A stretch of 64,000 bases of DNA, taken from assembly GCF_020740535.1 (NCBI RefSeq), contig NZ_CP082362.1, positions 2,294,001 to 2,358,000 of the forward strand. Direction: 5' to 3'. Below are positions 26,387 through 35,524 of this stretch, piece after piece. Positions within the stretch are counted from its first letter, which is position 1. Every line of letters starts with the position of its first letter. The notes under the pieces were generated by a model. The model was not told where the DNA came from, made no database searches, and saw nothing but the letters and a program-made list of their open reading frames with translations. The stretch comes from Streptomyces profundus (lineage in GTDB: Bacteria > Actinomycetota > Actinomycetes > Streptomycetales > Streptomycetaceae). The position numbers and the translations under genes are program-made.

Positions 26387-28069
26387 GTGGCGGGCGACAC
26401 AGGCGGCGACAGGGACGAGCTGATCGCGCGGGCCAGGCGCTGGCTCGCCGAGGATCCGGACCCGGACACCCGCGCCGAGCTGGCCGCGCTGCTGGACGCG
26501 GACGACCCCTCGGCGCTCGCCGAACGGTTCGCCGGCACGCTCCAGTTCGGCACCGCCGGGCTGCGCGGCGAGATGGGCGCGGGCCCGACGCGGATGAACC
26601 GCGCCGTGGTGATCCGCGCCGCCGCCGGGCTCGCCGCCTATCTCAGGGGCCGCTCCCCCGGTCTGGTCGTCGTCGGCTACGACGCGCGGCACAACAGCGA
26701 ACGCTTCGCCCGGGACAGCGCCGCCGTGTTCACCGGCGCCGGGCTGCGTGCCGTGCTGCTGCCCAGGCCGCTGCCCACCCCCGTGCTGGCCTTCGCCATC
26801 AGGGAGTTGGGCGCGGTGGCCGGCGTCGCCGTGACGGCGAGCCACAACCCGCCCCGGGACAACGGCTACAAGGTGTACCTCGGCGACGGCAGCCAGATCG
26901 TGCCGCCCGCCGACGCGGAGATCGCCGCCCAGATCGCCGCCGTCGGCGCGCTGGCCGAGGTGCCGAGGCCGGCGGACGGCTGGGAGGTGCTGGACGAGGG
27001 AATCGTCGCCGCCTATCTCGACCGCACCGGCGCCGCCCTCACCGAGGGCGCACCGCGCACGCTGGGCACGGTGTACACGCCGCTGCACGGTGTGGGCCAG
27101 TCGGTGCTCACCGAGGCGTTCACCAGGAACGGTTTCGCCGCCCCCGTCGAGGTGCCCCAACAGTCGGCGCCCGACCCGGACTTCCCCACCGTCGCCTTCC
27201 CCAACCCGGAGGAGCCGGGCGCCATGGATCTGGCGCTCGACCTGGCCCGCGCCACCCCCGGCACGGACCTGGTGCTGGCCAACGACCCGGACGCGGACCG
27301 CTGCGCCGTCGGCGTCCGGGACGCGGCGGCCGACGGCGGCTGGCGGATGCTGCGCGGCGACGAGGTGGGCGCGCTGCTGGCCAGCCATCTGGTGCGGCGG
27401 GGCCGCCGAGGCACGTTCGCCACCTCGATCGTCTCGTCGTCGCTGGTCGGTCGCATCGCGGCGGACGCCGGGCTGCCCTACGCGGAGACGCTGACCGGCT
27501 TCAAGTGGCTCGCCCGGGTGCCCGAGTTGGGCTACGCCTTCGAGGAGGCGCTCGGCTACTGCGTGGACCCGGCCGGCGTGCGCGACAAGGACGGCATCAC
27601 GGCCGCCCTGCTGATCGCCGAGCTGGCCGCCGAACTCCGCGCCGAGGGCCGGGCGTTGACGGATCTGCTGGCCGATCTCGCGGTGCGGCACGGGCTGCAC
27701 GCCACGGACCAGCTCTCCGTCCGGGTGGCCGACCTCTCGCTGATCGCCGACGCGCTGGCCCGGCTGCGGGCCACCCCGCCCACCGCGCTGGCCGGGCTCG
27801 CGGTGGCCACGGCCGAGGACCTCGCCGAGGGCAGCGCCGAGCTGCCGCCGACGGACGGGCTGCGTTACCACCTGACCGGCGAGGGGGAGGTGGCGGCGGC
27901 CCGGGTGATCGTCCGCCCCTCCGGCACCGAGCCCAAGATCAAGTGCTATCTGGAGGTCGTGGTCCCGACGGCCGACCGAGCCGCCCTGCCCACCGCCCAC
28001 GCCATCGCGTCCCGCACCCTGGACGCCCTGAAGAAGGACCTGGCGGCTCAGGCCGGCCTCCCGGCCTGA
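26387..28069 (+). CDS. Phospho-sugar mutase (phosphoglucomutase/phosphomannomutase family)
   Basis: 560 residues of the alpha-D-phosphohexomutase family. Seen: LQFGTAGLRGEMGAGP (start domain), VTASHNPPRDNGYKVYLGDG (catalytic phosphoserine loop TASHNP), VLANDPDADRCAVG (Mg-binding DPDADR), a domain 3 region with LTGFKWLARVPE, and IVRPSGTEPKIKCYLE (phosphate-binding loop). It lies in one operon with PNP, so a phosphopentomutase-like job, turning (deoxy)ribose 1-phosphate into the 5-phosphate for DeoC, is plausible. GTG start at 26387. The sequence alone does not settle hexose versus pentose use. Confidence 0.9.
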   Translation: MAGDTGGDRDELIARARRWLAEDPDPDTRAELAALLDADDPSALAERFAGTLQFGTAGLRGEMGAGPTRMNRAVVIRAAAGLAAYLRGRSPGLVVVGYDARHNSERFARDSAAVFTGAGLRAVLLPRPLPTPVLAFAIRELGAVAGVAVTASHNPPRDNGYKVYLGDGSQIVPPADAEIAAQIAAVGALAEVPRPADGWEVLDEGIVAAYLDRTGAALTEGAPRTLGTVYTPLHGVGQSVLTEAFTRNGFAAPVEVPQQSAPDPDFPTVAFPNPEEPGAMDLALDLARATPGTDLVLANDPDADRCAVGVRDAAADGGWRMLRGDEVGALLASHLVRRGRRGTFATSIVSSSLVGRIAADAGLPYAETLTGFKWLARVPELGYAFEEALGYCVDPAGVRDKDGITAALLIAELAAELRAEGRALTDLLADLAVRHGLHATDQLSVRVADLSLIADALARLRATPPTALAGLAVATAEDLAEGSAELPPTDGLRYHLTGEGEVAAARVIVRPSGTEPKIKCYLEVVVPTADRAALPTAHAIASRTLDALKKDLAAQAGLPA

Positions 28070-28136
28070 GCGGGCCAGAACGGCGCGCGGCACACGCCGA
28101 GCCGCCCCCGCCGCCCCCCGCCCCAGGCCGTCGTTC

Positions 28137-28451
28137 TCAGGCCGGCAGGGAGAAGCCCTCGGGTGGGGAGCCTTCGGCGAAGAGCATGCGGACGTGGGTC
28201 GCGTCCTCGCGCAGCTCCCTGGCGTGCCGGTATTCGGGGGATTCGTACCACCCGCGGATCCGGTCCAGGTCGGGGAACTCGATGACCAGCAGGCGGGCGA
28301 AGTCCCAGGCGCCCTCGACCGGTTCGGGCGTGGGGCCGGCGACCAGGTAACGGCCCCCGTGAGCGAGGACGGACGGCTGGGCCACGGCGGCGTAGGCGAG
28401 CGCGGCCTCCTCGTCGAGGACATCGACTCCGACGATGACATAGGCGGGCAT
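28137..28451 (-). CDS. DUF1330 domain-containing protein
   Basis: 104 residues with the ferredoxin-like DUF1330 pattern: YVIVGVDVLDEEAALAYAAVAQPSVLAHGGRYLVAGP, LLVIEFPDLDRIRGWYESPEY, ARELREDAT. Function is unknown; members are small dimeric cytoplasmic proteins. ATG start at 28451. It is divergent from a TetR-type regulator with an inverted repeat between them, so it is the likely regulated target. Confidence 0.85.
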   Translation of the reverse strand: MPAYVIVGVDVLDEEAALAYAAVAQPSVLAHGGRYLVAGPTPEPVEGAWDFARLLVIEFPDLDRIRGWYESPEYRHARELREDATHVRMLFAEGSPPEGFSLPA

Positions 28452-28473
28452 GAGTCAGCGCTCCCTTTGGACA

Positions 28474-28496
28474 CGGCGTGTACTAATGACACGCCG
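28474..28496. promoter_or_regulatory. Candidate TetR operator
   Basis: Inverted repeat CGGCGTGT-N7-ACACGCCG between the divergent DUF1330 and TetR genes. The 8-bp arms are perfect, and the spacer includes the TACTAAT promoter-like sequence. Confidence 0.65.
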
Positions 28497-28527
28497 AAGA
28501 ATAACGCACCCGGGTAACCTGCCCCAT

Positions 28528-29244
28528 GTGAGCAGGGACGAGAGCGAGCCCGTGGTGCCGAGCCGCCGGGAGCGGCTACGCGCGGAGACCAGCCGGGAGA
28601 TCAAGGCCATCGCGCTGCGGCAGTTGGCCGACGGGGGGCCAGGGGCGATCTCGTTGCGCGGCATCGCCCGCGAGATGCGGATGACGCCACGCGCGATCTA
28701 CAGCTACTTCCCCACCCGGGACGATCTGATCACCGCGCTGATCAGCGGCATCGCCGACTCGCTCGCCGAGGCGCTGACGGGCGCCGGCCGCGCCGTGCCG
28801 GCGAGCGACCCCGCGGGCAGGCTGATGGCCTGGGGCGGGGCCCTGCGGGAGTGGGCGTTGGCGCATCCGGAGAGCTTCCGACTCTTCTACGGGCATCCCG
28901 TCCCCGGCTACCAGCCGCCCGAGGACGGCCCTGTGGAGATGACGGCCCGCCGGGTCTGCCGCGATCTGACCGGCCTGGTGGCCGCCGCCTGGCCCAAGGC
29001 GCGACACCTTCAGCCCGAGGACACCGACTGGTCCGATCTGCACCCGGACTACGTCGCCAAGATCCGGGCCGACCTCCCGGAGGTGCCCCCCGCCGCGGCG
29101 GCGCTCGCGCTGCGCGTCTGGGGGCGGATGCACGGGCTGGTGGCCCTGGAGATCGACGGTCATATCCACCCCGTCGCGGCCAACCCGGCGGCGCTGCACC
29201 GCGCCGAGATGCTTGACCTGGTCAGGTCGTTGGGCCTTACCTAG
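28528..29244 (+). CDS. TetR/AcrR family transcriptional regulator (WHG-type C-terminal domain)
   Basis: 238 residues from GTG 28528; TAACCT 7 bp upstream suggests a leaderless transcript. HTH: TSREIKAIALRQLADGGPGAISLRGIAREMRMTPRAIYSYFPTRDDL. The ligand domain has REWALAHPESFRLFYGHPVPGY and ALRVWGRMHGLVALEIDGH, the WG/HG motif of the TetR_C WHG subgroup. Likely a local repressor of itself and the divergent DUF1330 gene. Confidence 0.88.
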   Translation: MSRDESEPVVPSRRERLRAETSREIKAIALRQLADGGPGAISLRGIAREMRMTPRAIYSYFPTRDDLITALISGIADSLAEALTGAGRAVPASDPAGRLMAWGGALREWALAHPESFRLFYGHPVPGYQPPEDGPVEMTARRVCRDLTGLVAAAWPKARHLQPEDTDWSDLHPDYVAKIRADLPEVPPAAAALALRVWGRMHGLVALEIDGHIHPVAANPAALHRAEMLDLVRSLGLT

Positions 29245-29276
29245 AGGCGCTGTCCCGGGTGCCCTCCGGGACGGAC

Positions 29277-29315
29277 GCCGAGTCCCCGCCCGGTGCGAAC
29301 GGGCGGGGACTCGGC
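29277..29315. terminator. Strong bidirectional hairpin terminator
   Basis: Perfect 16-bp stem (GCCGAGTCCCCGCCCG and its complement) with a 7-nt loop, between the convergent TetR and S1 protease genes. Confidence 0.88.
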
Positions 29316-29385
29316 CAACCCGGTCAGGGTGCCGGGTCAGTGGCCGTGCGGGTCAACGGCCGTGCGGGTCAAGGCGCCTGCCGGA

Positions 29386-30306
29386 TCAGGGCAGCGTCAC
29401 GCCGGAGACGGTCGCCGCCTCCGTGACGCGCTGGTAGAAGGTCGTGCCGCCGACGGAGCAGTTGCCGCTGCCGCCGGAGGTCAGACCGTAGCCGACGCTG
29501 CCGCCCCACAGCGGGCCGCCGCTGTCGCCGGGCTCGGCGCAGACGTTGGTCCTGATCATGTCGTACACGACCTCGCCGCCGCCGTAGTCCACGGTGTAGC
29601 CGAGCCCCGTGACGCTGCCGCAGTGCACGCCGGTGGTGCTGCCGCTACGGCAGACCGACGTACCGACCACGGGGTCGGCGAACGAGGTGATGGTGCCGCC
29701 GCCGAGCACCGTGCCGGGCACGGAGGCCGGCTGCGGGTCGTACTGCACCAGGCCGAAGTCGTCACCGGGGAAGTACGAGCTGACGGTGAAGCCGATCTGG
29801 CTGACCCCGTCGCTCCACAGCGGGTACGGCGGCGTGGGGCCGTAGGGGTCATCGGTACAGTGGCCGGCCGTCAGGAAGTAGAACGTGCTGCCCGAGCGGA
29901 CGTTGAAGCCGAGGGAGCACCGCCAACCGAGGTCGGCGTAGATGGCGTCACCGCCCTGGAGGTACTGCTCGAACACGCCGGGGGTGTGCTCGATGTCGAG
30001 CGCGCCGGACAGTGCCCCCGCACTCTCCTCGATCGCCGCGACCTCCGCCGGGGTGACGGACTCGTCGACGAGGACGTGCACCGTGCCCGACGCCTCGTCC
30101 ACGGCCCAGGCGGTGCCGCCCACGTCGGCGGTGTCGACGGCCTGGGCCACGGTGGCGAGTTGGGTCGCGCTGAACGTCTGGACGGAGTCGGCCTGGGCTG
30201 CCCCCGGCACCGCGAGTGCGGAGACGGCGATCAGGCCGGTTGCTACGGCAAGTGCCCTGAGCCCACGGGCCATTCGGCCACGGGGGGTGGTGCGCTTCGA
30301 ACTCAC
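29386..30306 (-). CDS. Secreted S1 family serine protease (alpha-lytic/streptogrisin-like)
   Basis: 306 residues. Signal peptide: twin-Arg-like basic start, hydrophobic core [20 protein letters not shown], cleavage near AAQA. A pro-region of about 80 residues ([42 protein letters not shown]) precedes the protease. Catalytic triad: His in FLTAGHCTD, Asp in DDFGLVQY, Ser in [12 protein letters not shown]. Disulfide Cys pairs fit streptogrisins. It would be exported and self-activated by propeptide removal. GTG start at 30306 behind TTTGGAGGCAGCAA. GSGNC near the S1 pocket suggests chymotrypsin-like specificity, which is an inference. Confidence 0.93.
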   Translation of the reverse strand: MSSKRTTPRGRMARGLRALAVATGLIAVSALAVPGAAQADSVQTFSATQLATVAQAVDTADVGGTAWAVDEASGTVHVLVDESVTPAEVAAIEESAGALSGALDIEHTPGVFEQYLQGGDAIYADLGWRCSLGFNVRSGSTFYFLTAGHCTDDPYGPTPPYPLWSDGVSQIGFTVSSYFPGDDFGLVQYDPQPASVPGTVLGGGTITSFADPVVGTSVCRSGSTTGVHCGSVTGLGYTVDYGGGEVVYDMIRTNVCAEPGDSGGPLWGGSVGYGLTSGGSGNCSVGGTTFYQRVTEAATVSGVTLP

Positions 30307-30943
30307 TTGCTGCCTCCAAAGGGATTCATGGATCCGGTGGATGAGCTGACCGTGAGGTGCCTGTAGCGTGCGGGACATACGCGTAAAAGTCATGCCCACG
30401 ACAATCGCTGCACAGAATCTTCCCATCGCGACGCGCGGTGACAAGAACGGGAACTGGCCACTTGGCCCGGGTTCGCGAGCGGCGTCGGAAGGCGTCGGCT
30501 GAGCGGCGTCGGCGCCGCCGCTCTGGGGCTCGTCCGCCTCGTCGAACCGGCCGCCGGTCCGCCCCCGAGGCGGCGAGCCGACGTCGCGGGGCAGGCGAGA
30601 ACGGCCTGGCCGGCCCGCGCGTCGCCCCCTTCGTCCCCGCCTCGTCCCCGCCTCGTCCGCGCCTCGTCCGCGCCGGTACGACCGCCCGGGGGCGGGGGTC
30701 CGCCTCCTGGCCACGGGGGCCGAACCCCCTTGGGGACGTAGGGGCGTGGCCGACCTCCGTCAACGGCATGTCCCCGACCGGCGGAAGACGGGAACCGCGC
30801 TGCTGACCCCGGGTGCGGGAGGCGCGCCCGCCGGCCCCCTCGGTGGCCTACGGCCCCTCCTGGCGTCGGGTGGCGCGATCGCTCCCCCCTGAAGCGCCGC
30901 CCGGCGGGCGGCCGTTGTCAGACCCTCGTCCTAGGCTGCCGTC
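30307..30943. other. Non-coding stretch upstream of the S1 protease
   Basis: 637 bp without a credible gene. The part at about 30340-30440 is less GC-rich and probably holds the protease promoter; TTGTCG on the minus strand near 30400 is a -35 candidate. Further on, 30635-30680 holds tandem copies of an 11-mer close to CCTCGTCCCCG. The long frames on both strands are Arg-rich low-stop shadows. Confidence 0.6.
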
Positions 30944-31318
30944 ATGAGTGTTTCCCTCTACTACCGCGCCACCAGGGCCACTCCGCCCACCCCGGCGGAG
31001 GCGGCCGAGGTCGAGCGGGTGCTGGCCGCGCGCGAGGTGTCCTTCCCCCATGCCGACGAGGAGTCCCTCTTCCTCTACGACAGCCGGCGGCGCGCCCAGG
31101 AGGAGATACTCGCCGGAGCCACCAAGCTGCCGAGCGATCCCCACCGGCAACCACAGGTGATCGCCCATGTCCTCGCCTCCCTCACCCAACTGCGCCGCGC
31201 CCTCCCCGACTCCGGCTGGCATGTGCACATGGACGACCTCGACATCCCCTGGGAAGAGCCCCACGGCTACACCCTCCCGGGCATAGCCGACCCGCCACAG
31301 CGCCGTCTCGATCCCTAG
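30944..31318 (+). CDS. Hypothetical protein
   Basis: 124 residues, ATG at 30944. It has a protein-like composition (VSLYYRATRATPPTPAEAAEVERVLA, DEESLFLYDSRR, VIAHVLASLTQLRRALPDSGWHVHMDDLDIPWE) with two helices and a conserved-looking WHVHMDD segment, but I do not recognise the family. It is cytoplasmic. Its stop overlaps the stop of the convergent GDPD gene by 4 bp. Confidence 0.65.
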   Translation: MSVSLYYRATRATPPTPAEAAEVERVLAAREVSFPHADEESLFLYDSRRRAQEEILAGATKLPSDPHRQPQVIAHVLASLTQLRRALPDSGWHVHMDDLDIPWEEPHGYTLPGIADPPQRRLDP

Positions 31319-32598
31319 GCCACGGCGGGGACGATGTAGGAGAAGACGTCCTCGATCACATGGCGCTCGTTGTAGTACTGGATGGTGTCGCCGAGCGTGT
31401 TGTTGAGGATCGCCGTGTCCAGGCCCGCGTGGTAGTCGGTCGGGCCGTTGGTGCCCCGGCCGATATGCACGCGCAACAGGCTGCCCGGCTGGATCCGGTA
31501 GCCGTCCTCGATGCGCACCTGGACGTTGCCGGCCTGGTCGCGCAGGTAGTGACCGCCGACATCGATGGCGCGGTCCGTGGTGTTGCGCAGCGCGACATAC
31601 TCGGAGGCGTCCTCCCGCATGTCGTCGCCCGAGGGGTTGGGGTAGACGTGGTCGACCACCACGCCGGCGGCCCTGGGCAGCGGGTCACGGCCGGCGCGGA
31701 CGCGCAGCGCGGTGTCGGTGAGGTTGGTGACCAGGTAGTCATAACCCTGGTCGAGCGCCATCTCGATCTGCTCGGGGCTGTCCACGGGGTCGCTGTAGAC
31801 GAGCAGCCCGGCCTCCCGAGCCCGCTGGATGTCCCCGGCGTGGGTCTGCCTGGGGTCGGCGAAGACACCGACGGTCCAGTCGGCCAGCTCGGCGAGCTCC
31901 GCGTCCTCCAACATCGTCCCACCGGTGAGATAGGCGATCGGCACCTCGGGCAGCGCTTCGCTGAACTCGCGCAGCGCCTCCTGGTCCCGAGAGTGCACCA
32001 TGATCCGGAAGGCGCCGTCGCGCGTCCTGGAACCGTCGTCCAGGCCGTACTCGTCGAGCAGCTCGGCCAGCCTGGTCGCCACCCCCGGGCTCTTCGCCGG
32101 CGCCTTCAACTCGAAGGTGAACGCCGCGCGGCCCCGGTTGAGCCGAAGGATCTCCTCGACGGTCGGCACCCGCTCGCCCGCGTACCGCGCGCGATGCCAG
32201 GAGCCGGCGTCCAACTGCCTGATCTCCTCCAGGGTGAACGCGCCCACGTCCTCGCCCGCCCGGTCGGGAAAGACCTCCGCGACATCGGTGGTCCGCGCCA
32301 GCGTGTCGTCGTGCAGCAGTATCAGCTCCCCGTCGGCCGTCAACTGGACGTCGCCCTCCAGGACTTCGGCGCCCTGCGCCAGCGCCTCGCGGTAGGCGGC
32401 GGCGGTCTCCTCGGGCGCGTGCCGGGGCGCGCCCCGGTGCGAGACCACCGGCACATCCCGGTGGTGCCCGCCACCGCCCCGGGCCTCGGGGGCCGCTTCG
32501 ACGGTGGCGGGCGCCGGGCCGGCCTCGGTGCCGGCCAACGCGGTCAGGGCGACGGCCAGCGCCGCCGTCAGGGGGATCACCAGGGGACGTACGCGCAT
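31315..32598 (-). CDS. Secreted glycerophosphodiester phosphodiesterase with C-terminal lamin-tail domain
   Basis: 427 residues. Signal peptide: RPLVIPLTAALAVALTALAG. GDPD domain (about 50-310): VVSHRGAPRHAPEETAAAYREAL (catalytic His, Arg, Glu), EGDVQLTADGELILLHDDTLARTT (second catalytic His), FTFELKAP, and a terminal YDYLVTNLTD. After about residue 315 comes a lamin-tail-like beta domain (VVVDHVYPNPSGDDM, SEYVALRNTTDRAIDVGGHYLRD, LLRVHIGRGTNG), a fusion seen in secreted actinobacterial enzymes. It would release glycerol 3-phosphate from lipid-derived diesters outside the cell. ATG at 32598. Confidence 0.9.
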   Translation of the reverse strand: MRVRPLVIPLTAALAVALTALAGTEAGPAPATVEAAPEARGGGGHHRDVPVVSHRGAPRHAPEETAAAYREALAQGAEVLEGDVQLTADGELILLHDDTLARTTDVAEVFPDRAGEDVGAFTLEEIRQLDAGSWHRARYAGERVPTVEEILRLNRGRAAFTFELKAPAKSPGVATRLAELLDEYGLDDGSRTRDGAFRIMVHSRDQEALREFSEALPEVPIAYLTGGTMLEDAELAELADWTVGVFADPRQTHAGDIQRAREAGLLVYSDPVDSPEQIEMALDQGYDYLVTNLTDTALRVRAGRDPLPRAAGVVVDHVYPNPSGDDMREDASEYVALRNTTDRAIDVGGHYLRDQAGNVQVRIEDGYRIQPGSLLRVHIGRGTNGPTDYHAGLDTAILNNTLGDTIQYYNERHVIEDVFSYIVPAVA

Positions 32599-32808
32599 GG
32601 GTAACGCACCTCGATCGTCTCGGTGTTCGGTTCCTTGGGTTCCTGTGGCTTCGCAGACGCTACGAAACATCCGAGTACGGCCGGCGAACGTGACACAAAG
32701 CGCGATCGTCCAGTCGGCGGGCCGATCACCACGGGGTCGACGGGAACAAAGGGAACTATGGGGTAACGGTTGTCCGAAGCGGAGCGATGGTCCGGCAGAA
32801 TCGTGTTT

Positions 32809-33441
32809 ATGACGAGTGAGCCCGAGAAGTACGCCGACCGCATCTACCGCTCCGGTTCGGCGCTGGCCGCCGGCGTGCTGCTGCTCGGCCTGGTGGGCTG
32901 GCTCGCCGGCGACGCCCTGCTGCGCGGCGACGGCCGCACGCCGGTGACCGCCCTCGCCACGCTGTTCTTCGTGGCGCCCCTGGTGATCGCCTTCACCCTG
33001 CGCCCCGCGGTCTTCGCCTCCGACGAACGCCTTCGCGTGCGCAACCCCTTCCGCACCATCACCGCACCCTGGGGCACGGTGGAGAGCATCCGGGCCAGCT
33101 ACTCGACGGAGCTGCTGGCCGGCGGCGCGAAGTACCAGCTGTGGGCGATCCCGGTCTCGCTGCGCGCCCGCTCCAAGGCCAACCGACGCAACGAACAGGC
33201 CGCCTCCGGCCGCACCCCGCGCTCCTTCCTCGGCCTGGGCGGCAACATCGGCGGCCCCGAGCCGGACGGAGACCGCGCGGCCCCCGGCGACATGGCGGTA
33301 GCCGAACTGCGCGAGCTCTCCGAACGCCATGGCGAGACGGAGGCCGCGAGCGGCGAGGTCACGATCCGCTGGAGCTACGAGATCCTCGCGCCACTGGGCC
33401 TCGGCGCGGTCGGCCTCCTGATCCTCTGGCTGACGTCCTGA
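32809..33441 (+). CDS. PH domain-containing membrane protein
   Basis: 210 residues. Two N-terminal membrane segments (ALAAGVLLLGLVGWLAGDALL and VTALATLFFVAPLVIAFTL) are followed by FASDERLRVRNPFRTITAPWGTVESIRASYSTELLAGGAKYQLWAIPVSL, the bacterial PH-like fold with its WGTV strand. A hydrophilic linker and a C-terminal membrane segment (GLGAVGLLILWL) follow. Function is unknown. CAGAAT 7 bp before the ATG suggests leaderless expression. It is divergent from the GDPD gene. Confidence 0.8.
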   Translation: MTSEPEKYADRIYRSGSALAAGVLLLGLVGWLAGDALLRGDGRTPVTALATLFFVAPLVIAFTLRPAVFASDERLRVRNPFRTITAPWGTVESIRASYSTELLAGGAKYQLWAIPVSLRARSKANRRNEQAASGRTPRSFLGLGGNIGGPEPDGDRAAPGDMAVAELRELSERHGETEAASGEVTIRWSYEILAPLGLGAVGLLILWLTS

Positions 33442-34041
33442 CCGGTTTCGACGACCTCTGCGGCAACCGCCGCCGACGACGAGGGCCGCCCCCCCTCCCC
33501 GGGAGGCCGCCTGTCGCCGTACCGGCACAAGCGAGCAGAGACCCCACCCCGGACAAGACCCCAGCTCACGCTCCTCTCGGCGCGTACGGGGAGGGTCTCC
33601 TGTCGTCACGATGCCGCACCCCCGCAGGGCCCTCGTCTCCACGGGGGAAGGGCGCGCGCGGCCAGGCCGGTGGTCGGGGTGCGGCTACGACGTCCGGCCT
33701 ACGTGGCGCGTGGCCGCGCGGCTGCGAGTGGTGGCGAATGCCGCCGGGGCGGCTCCTGCGAGGTGGCGGGAGGCTCCCGGGCGGCCCGGCTCGCTGGCGC
33801 ATAGGGGATCTGGTCTGACTACCGTGCCCCCCGGGCGCGCGGACCGGGACCCTCTGGGGACGACCGCCCGGCGGGGGTACGCGCGGCGCGCACCCGGCTC
33901 CGCCGGGCCTGCCGGCGGCGCCCACGCCCGTCTCGCCCGCTCGCCCTCGTTGGACGGCCCGCCGTGTGCGGGGATCCTGATGGCCGTGGGAACACCCGGA
34001 CATGGGTGGCGGCTGTGGGGTCGGGCTCAACGTCGCGTTGG
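33442..34041. other. Non-coding GC-rich stretch
   Basis: About 600 bp after the PH-domain gene with no credible gene on either strand. Open frames have no ribosome site and shadow-like Arg/Pro/Gly composition. The next recognisable element is the FxLD-like remnant at 34042. Confidence 0.6.
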
Positions 34042-34134
34042 TCATCGGGGGCGCTGAGCCCGAAGGCATCCATTCGTCTTTTGAGGAAGATCGCCAAGGG
34101 GATGCACAGTGACGTCGAGGTCTGACTCTCCGTG
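34042..34134 (-). pseudogene. Decayed FxLD-family lanthipeptide precursor remnant
   Basis: On the minus strand, SDLDVTVHPLGDLPQK followed by TNGCLRAQ and a stop at 34042 resembles FxLD lanthipeptide precursors (Phe-x-Leu-Asp-Val near the start, then a short core with Cys). The Phe of the motif is replaced by Ser. AAGGAGGA (34142-34149) sits 7 bp upstream, but the codon expected to be ATG is ACG in another frame, so start and frame look broken. The methyltransferase of the FxLD type lies 72 bp upstream on the same strand, which supports the reading. Confidence 0.45.
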
Positions 34135-34205
34135 GCGAAAGTCCTCCTTCGGCGGAACCCAGGGCGGGGCCTGGCTATCCGCTGGTCCGTGATGAACACG
34201 AGGTG

Positions 34206-35387
34206 TTACCCCCCGGACGCGTGTGGATGGTCCCCGGGGAGGAGCCGGTCGGGGGTGTCCAGCCAGAGCCGTGCCGTGCCGCCCGGTTGGTGGTCGATCC
34301 CGAACCGGTCCATGCCCGGGGCGCCCTCGCGCCGCCACCAGTGCCAGGCCGCGCCAACCTCATCCCAGAGGCGGCGCGCGCCGGCCTGCCGCACCGTCAT
34401 CGTCCCGCTCGTGGCCACCTCCACCAGCGCCGTGCTGTCGCCGTCCTCCGCGTACAGCCACAGTTGGGCGTGCACGCCAGGTTCGTCGTCCGCCGTGTCC
34501 CAGGCGTGCCACACTCCGGCCGTCAGCAGACCCACCGCGAACTGGGCCTCGTAGTCCTCGCCGGCCACCGACCACGGAGACAGGCTGGTCGTCTCGGCGG
34601 GCACACGCGACAGGTCGGGCTCGGCCACCGCGGCATCGGAGGCGTGGCCCACGCGGCGCATCGGCATGTACGACCCGCCAGCGGCCCAGCGGCCCCGCAA
34701 CGTCCCATCCGCGTCCAGGTCGGCGACCAGGGTGCCGTAGGCGCACCATGCGCTGTTCCACGGTGCGACGATCCGCCCGCCCGCTGCCAGTTGCCCCAGC
34801 CACTCCGTGGGTACGTCCCGCACCGAGCAGGTGGCGATGATCCGGTCATACGAGGCGCCCGCCGCCCAGCCCCTCGCGCCATCCCCCCGAACCACCAGAG
34901 GGCTCCGCCCCACAGCCTCCAACGACGCGCGGGCCCGTTCCACCAGGTCCCCGTCCAGCTCGACACTGACGACCTGGGCGTCACCCAGGTACGCGGACAG
35001 CAGCCCGGCGTGCCAACCCGTGCCCGTGCCGATCTCCAGCACCCTCCCCCCGGTCCTGACATCCGCCAACTCCAGCATGGCGATCACTGTGCCAGGCGCC
35101 GACGCCGACGACATCGGCCGCACCTCACCGCCCAGCCCGGCCTCGACCCGCACCACCACCGGAACATCCCCCCAGGCAGCCTCCTGCCACCGGGCAGGCT
35201 CCAACTCCCGTTCACAGACCTGGTAACCGCCCCGCCCGTCCCGTAGCCACACCCGCGACGGCAGGAACTGATCGCGGGGCACGGTACGCATCGCGGTCAG
35301 CCACTCCGGGGGCACGGGTCGACCCAGATGAGCGACGACCTGGCCGATGAGTCGCTCCTGCGGCGATGTGCCGGTGGTCGGGGTCAC
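34206..35387 (-). CDS. PCMT-like methyltransferase, FxLD-system type
   Basis: 393 residues. The N-terminal part is a protein-L-isoaspartate methyltransferase-type helical cap (LIGQVVAHLGRPVPPEWLTAMRTVPRDQFLPSRVW). The SAM motif follows: VLEIGTGTGWHAGLLSAYLGDAQVVSVELD, then YDRIIATCSVRDVPTEWLGQLAAGGRIVAPW. A C-terminal extension of about 170 residues (VGLLTAGVWHAWDTADDE, LWLYAEDGDSTALVEV, WHWWRREG) is typical of methyltransferases beside FxLD lanthipeptide genes. It would methylate an Asp side chain of a peptide using SAM. GTG start at 35387 overlaps the stop of a 46-residue ORF upstream. No lanthionine synthetase is nearby. Confidence 0.82.
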   Translation of the reverse strand: MTPTTGTSPQERLIGQVVAHLGRPVPPEWLTAMRTVPRDQFLPSRVWLRDGRGGYQVCERELEPARWQEAAWGDVPVVVRVEAGLGGEVRPMSSASAPGTVIAMLELADVRTGGRVLEIGTGTGWHAGLLSAYLGDAQVVSVELDGDLVERARASLEAVGRSPLVVRGDGARGWAAGASYDRIIATCSVRDVPTEWLGQLAAGGRIVAPWNSAWCAYGTLVADLDADGTLRGRWAAGGSYMPMRRVGHASDAAVAEPDLSRVPAETTSLSPWSVAGEDYEAQFAVGLLTAGVWHAWDTADDEPGVHAQLWLYAEDGDSTALVEVATSGTMTVRQAGARRLWDEVGAAWHWWRREGAPGMDRFGIDHQPGGTARLWLDTPDRLLPGDHPHASGG

Positions 35388-35524
35388 GACTCGCCCTCGG
35401 GCTGGTCGGCCGTATCGTCTCGCTGCGGCGGCGGGTCCTCGGGGAGCGGCGGGGGGACCGGCCGCCCCGGCTGGTGTCCATCGTCTCCGATCGGCGATCG
35501 GTGTTTCCGCTCCGGCACCCGCAT
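35384..35524 (-). CDS. Small Pro-rich ORF coupled to the methyltransferase
   Basis: 46 residues from ATG 35524, with GGGGAGA 8 bp upstream. The basic start RVPERKHRSP is followed by IGDDGHQPGRP and an acidic Pro-rich tail. There is no Cys. Its TGA overlaps the GTG of the methyltransferase (GTGA), an arrangement that implies translational coupling. The third codon position is strongly GC-biased but less so than in long genes. It could be a modified peptide (it has one Asp-Gly), an accessory leader ORF, or nothing. Confidence 0.45.
   Translation of the reverse strand: MRVPERKHRSPIGDDGHQPGRPVPPPLPEDPPPQRDDTADQPEGES

Noticed and set aside
30326..30806. Open frames on both strands upstream of the S1 protease
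   Set aside because: Arg/Gly/Pro-rich low-stop shadows without ribosome sites, crossing the protease promoter.
33819..34199. A 126-residue minus-strand frame overlapping the FxLD-like remnant
   Set aside because: Arg-rich and unlike any family; only the other frame shows the FxLD-like motif.
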